From assembly GCA_017440445.1 (NCBI GenBank), contig JAFSHE010000322.1, positions 1 to 5,731 on the forward strand: a stretch of 5,731 bases of DNA. The letters run 5' to 3'. The translations under genes and the position numbers were made by a program. The notes below the pieces were generated by a model. It did no database searches. It had not been told where the DNA came from and saw only the letters and a list, made by a program, of their open reading frames with translations. Below, one piece after another: positions 5,138 through 5,731 of the stretch; positions within the stretch are counted from its first letter, which is position 1; the number at the start of each line of letters is the position of its first letter. The stretch comes from Oscillospiraceae bacterium. Lineage in GTDB: Bacteria > Bacillota_A > Clostridia > Oscillospirales > Ruminococcaceae.

Positions 5138-5731
5138 TTAGCCAATTATCCAGAACGGACCGCCTGCAGCAGCTCTGTGATGCGCTTCATCGAGAATTAT
5201 GGACATATCCCAGCTCTGTTCACTGCGTGTGTAGCTTGCGGGGTCGGCAACCAGAATCTTTCCGTCTTTAACGCCTCGCAGCACGATGAAGTGTCCACCT
5301 GTAGTAAAGTGCCCTTCCAGCATAAGGGCAACAATGAGTTTTCCGCTTGACAGAGCATCTATTATCCGCTGGGGTTCTGCTGCAGTACAGCCTTCAACGG
5401 GTAGTCCCCAGTTCTTAGCTGCCGCCGGGATAAGGGCATGATATGAGCCGCTGCTTTTACACCAATACCCGTTATCGTATGCCCATTTTGCCATTTTCAC
5501 GGGATCGACCGTGTCATCGGTAAGTGACGATACAACGATAGCCATAGCGGTAGGGCCACAGCCGTAACCGCCGATGTGGTCTGTCCCGAAGGGCTTACTT
5601 GCATATCGCTCATCCAGCTGATTGTAGTAGACTACCTCGGTAATACCATCGGTGAATCGGATGTTACCCAGTGACGGGATACCTGCGCCGTCCCATTCCG
5701 GAAGATGCTGCAGCATACCGTCGTTTAAAAA
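5138..5731 (-). CDS. C39-like cysteine peptidase domain, 5' end beyond window
   Basis: The frame is open to the window edge (198 residues visible) and ends in TAA. The first ATG (5714-5716) has no ribosome binding site and is preceded in frame by FLNDG, which appears to be part of the domain, so the true start lies outside. The visible part resembles a papain-like C39_2-type peptidase. YYNQLDERY (Gln at visible residue 38) would supply the oxyanion Gln, GGYGCGPTAMA the nucleophile Cys58, GGHFIVLRGV His147, and LVADPASY Asp163. In conjugative elements of Gram-positive bacteria such enzymes, often joined to a lysozyme-like domain, cut peptidoglycan to let the secretion channel through (VirB1 role). 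That role here is inferred from the position next to VirB4. The missing N-terminus may hold membrane or glycosidase domains. The protein ends AAAGGPFWIIG and appears complete at this end. Confidence 0.85.
   Translation of the reverse strand, partial: FLNDGMLQHLPEWDGAGIPSLGNIRFTDGITEVVYYNQLDERYASKPFGTDHIGGYGCGPTAMAIVVSSLTDDTVDPVKMAKWAYDNGYWCKSSGSYHALIPAAAKNWGLPVEGCTAAEPQRIIDALSSGKLIVALMLEGHFTTGGHFIVLRGVKDGKILVADPASYTRSEQSWDMSIILDEAHHRAAAGGPFWIIG

Noticed and set aside
5122..5145. TTG start extending the ATPase by eight residues (MAKERSEL)
   Set aside because: Those codons overlap the peptidase stop and contain the ribosome binding site of ATG 5119-5121. They are leader sequence rather than coding.
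4754..5350. Plus-strand open frame of 198 codons
   Set aside because: It lies antisense to the peptidase and ATPase genes, both with clear conserved motifs. Its translation shows no recognisable domain.
5714..5716. ATG as the true start of the peptidase gene
   Set aside because: It has no ribosome binding site, and the frame stays open upstream to the window edge with domain-like residues (FLNDG), so it is probably an internal Met.

Overview
The window carries five minus-strand genes, read from high to low coordinates, that form part of the conjugation (type IV secretion) region of an integrative or mobile element. The family set (PrgI/VirB4 ATPase, C39-type peptidase, DUF5697-like, DUF6100-like and a replication-relaxation-like protein) is characteristic, from memory, of Tn1549/CTn-like elements of gut Clostridia (Oscillospiraceae, Ruminococcus, Lachnospiraceae). 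Strong GGAGGTGA-type ribosome binding sites also fit Firmicutes. No search was run, and the species cannot be named. No integrase, oriT, rRNA, tRNA or CRISPR is visible.

Layout: (1) 5138-5731, the C-terminal peptidoglycan-peptidase domain of a protein that begins outside the window. (2) 2305-5121, an intact 938-residue protein joining an N-terminal PrgI-like membrane domain to a VirB4-type ATPase. (3) 1735-2250, a DUF5697-like gene with two anomalies: the well-placed start codon is ATT, and an in-frame TAA at 1828-1830 removes the last 30 residues. (4) 1067-1720, an intact DUF6100-like gene. (5) A weak hairpin with a T-run at 990-1024, then a 3'-truncated replication-relaxation-like gene (1 to about 916/928) whose ribosome binding site points at an ATA codon.

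Together: the peptidase would open the cell wall and the ATPase would power the secretion channel, with PrgI as its membrane partner. The three downstream genes are accessory proteins of unknown role that habitually travel with this apparatus. The plus-strand open frames are all antisense shadows.

The most notable signal is in translation. Of the four gene starts visible, two (ATPase, DUF6100) have ordinary ATG starts. The other two have excellent ribosome binding sites positioned over ATT and ATA, codons that initiation factor IF3 normally rejects. One of those two genes also has a premature stop. This is either early decay of the accessory genes or deliberately low, IF3-sensitive expression.
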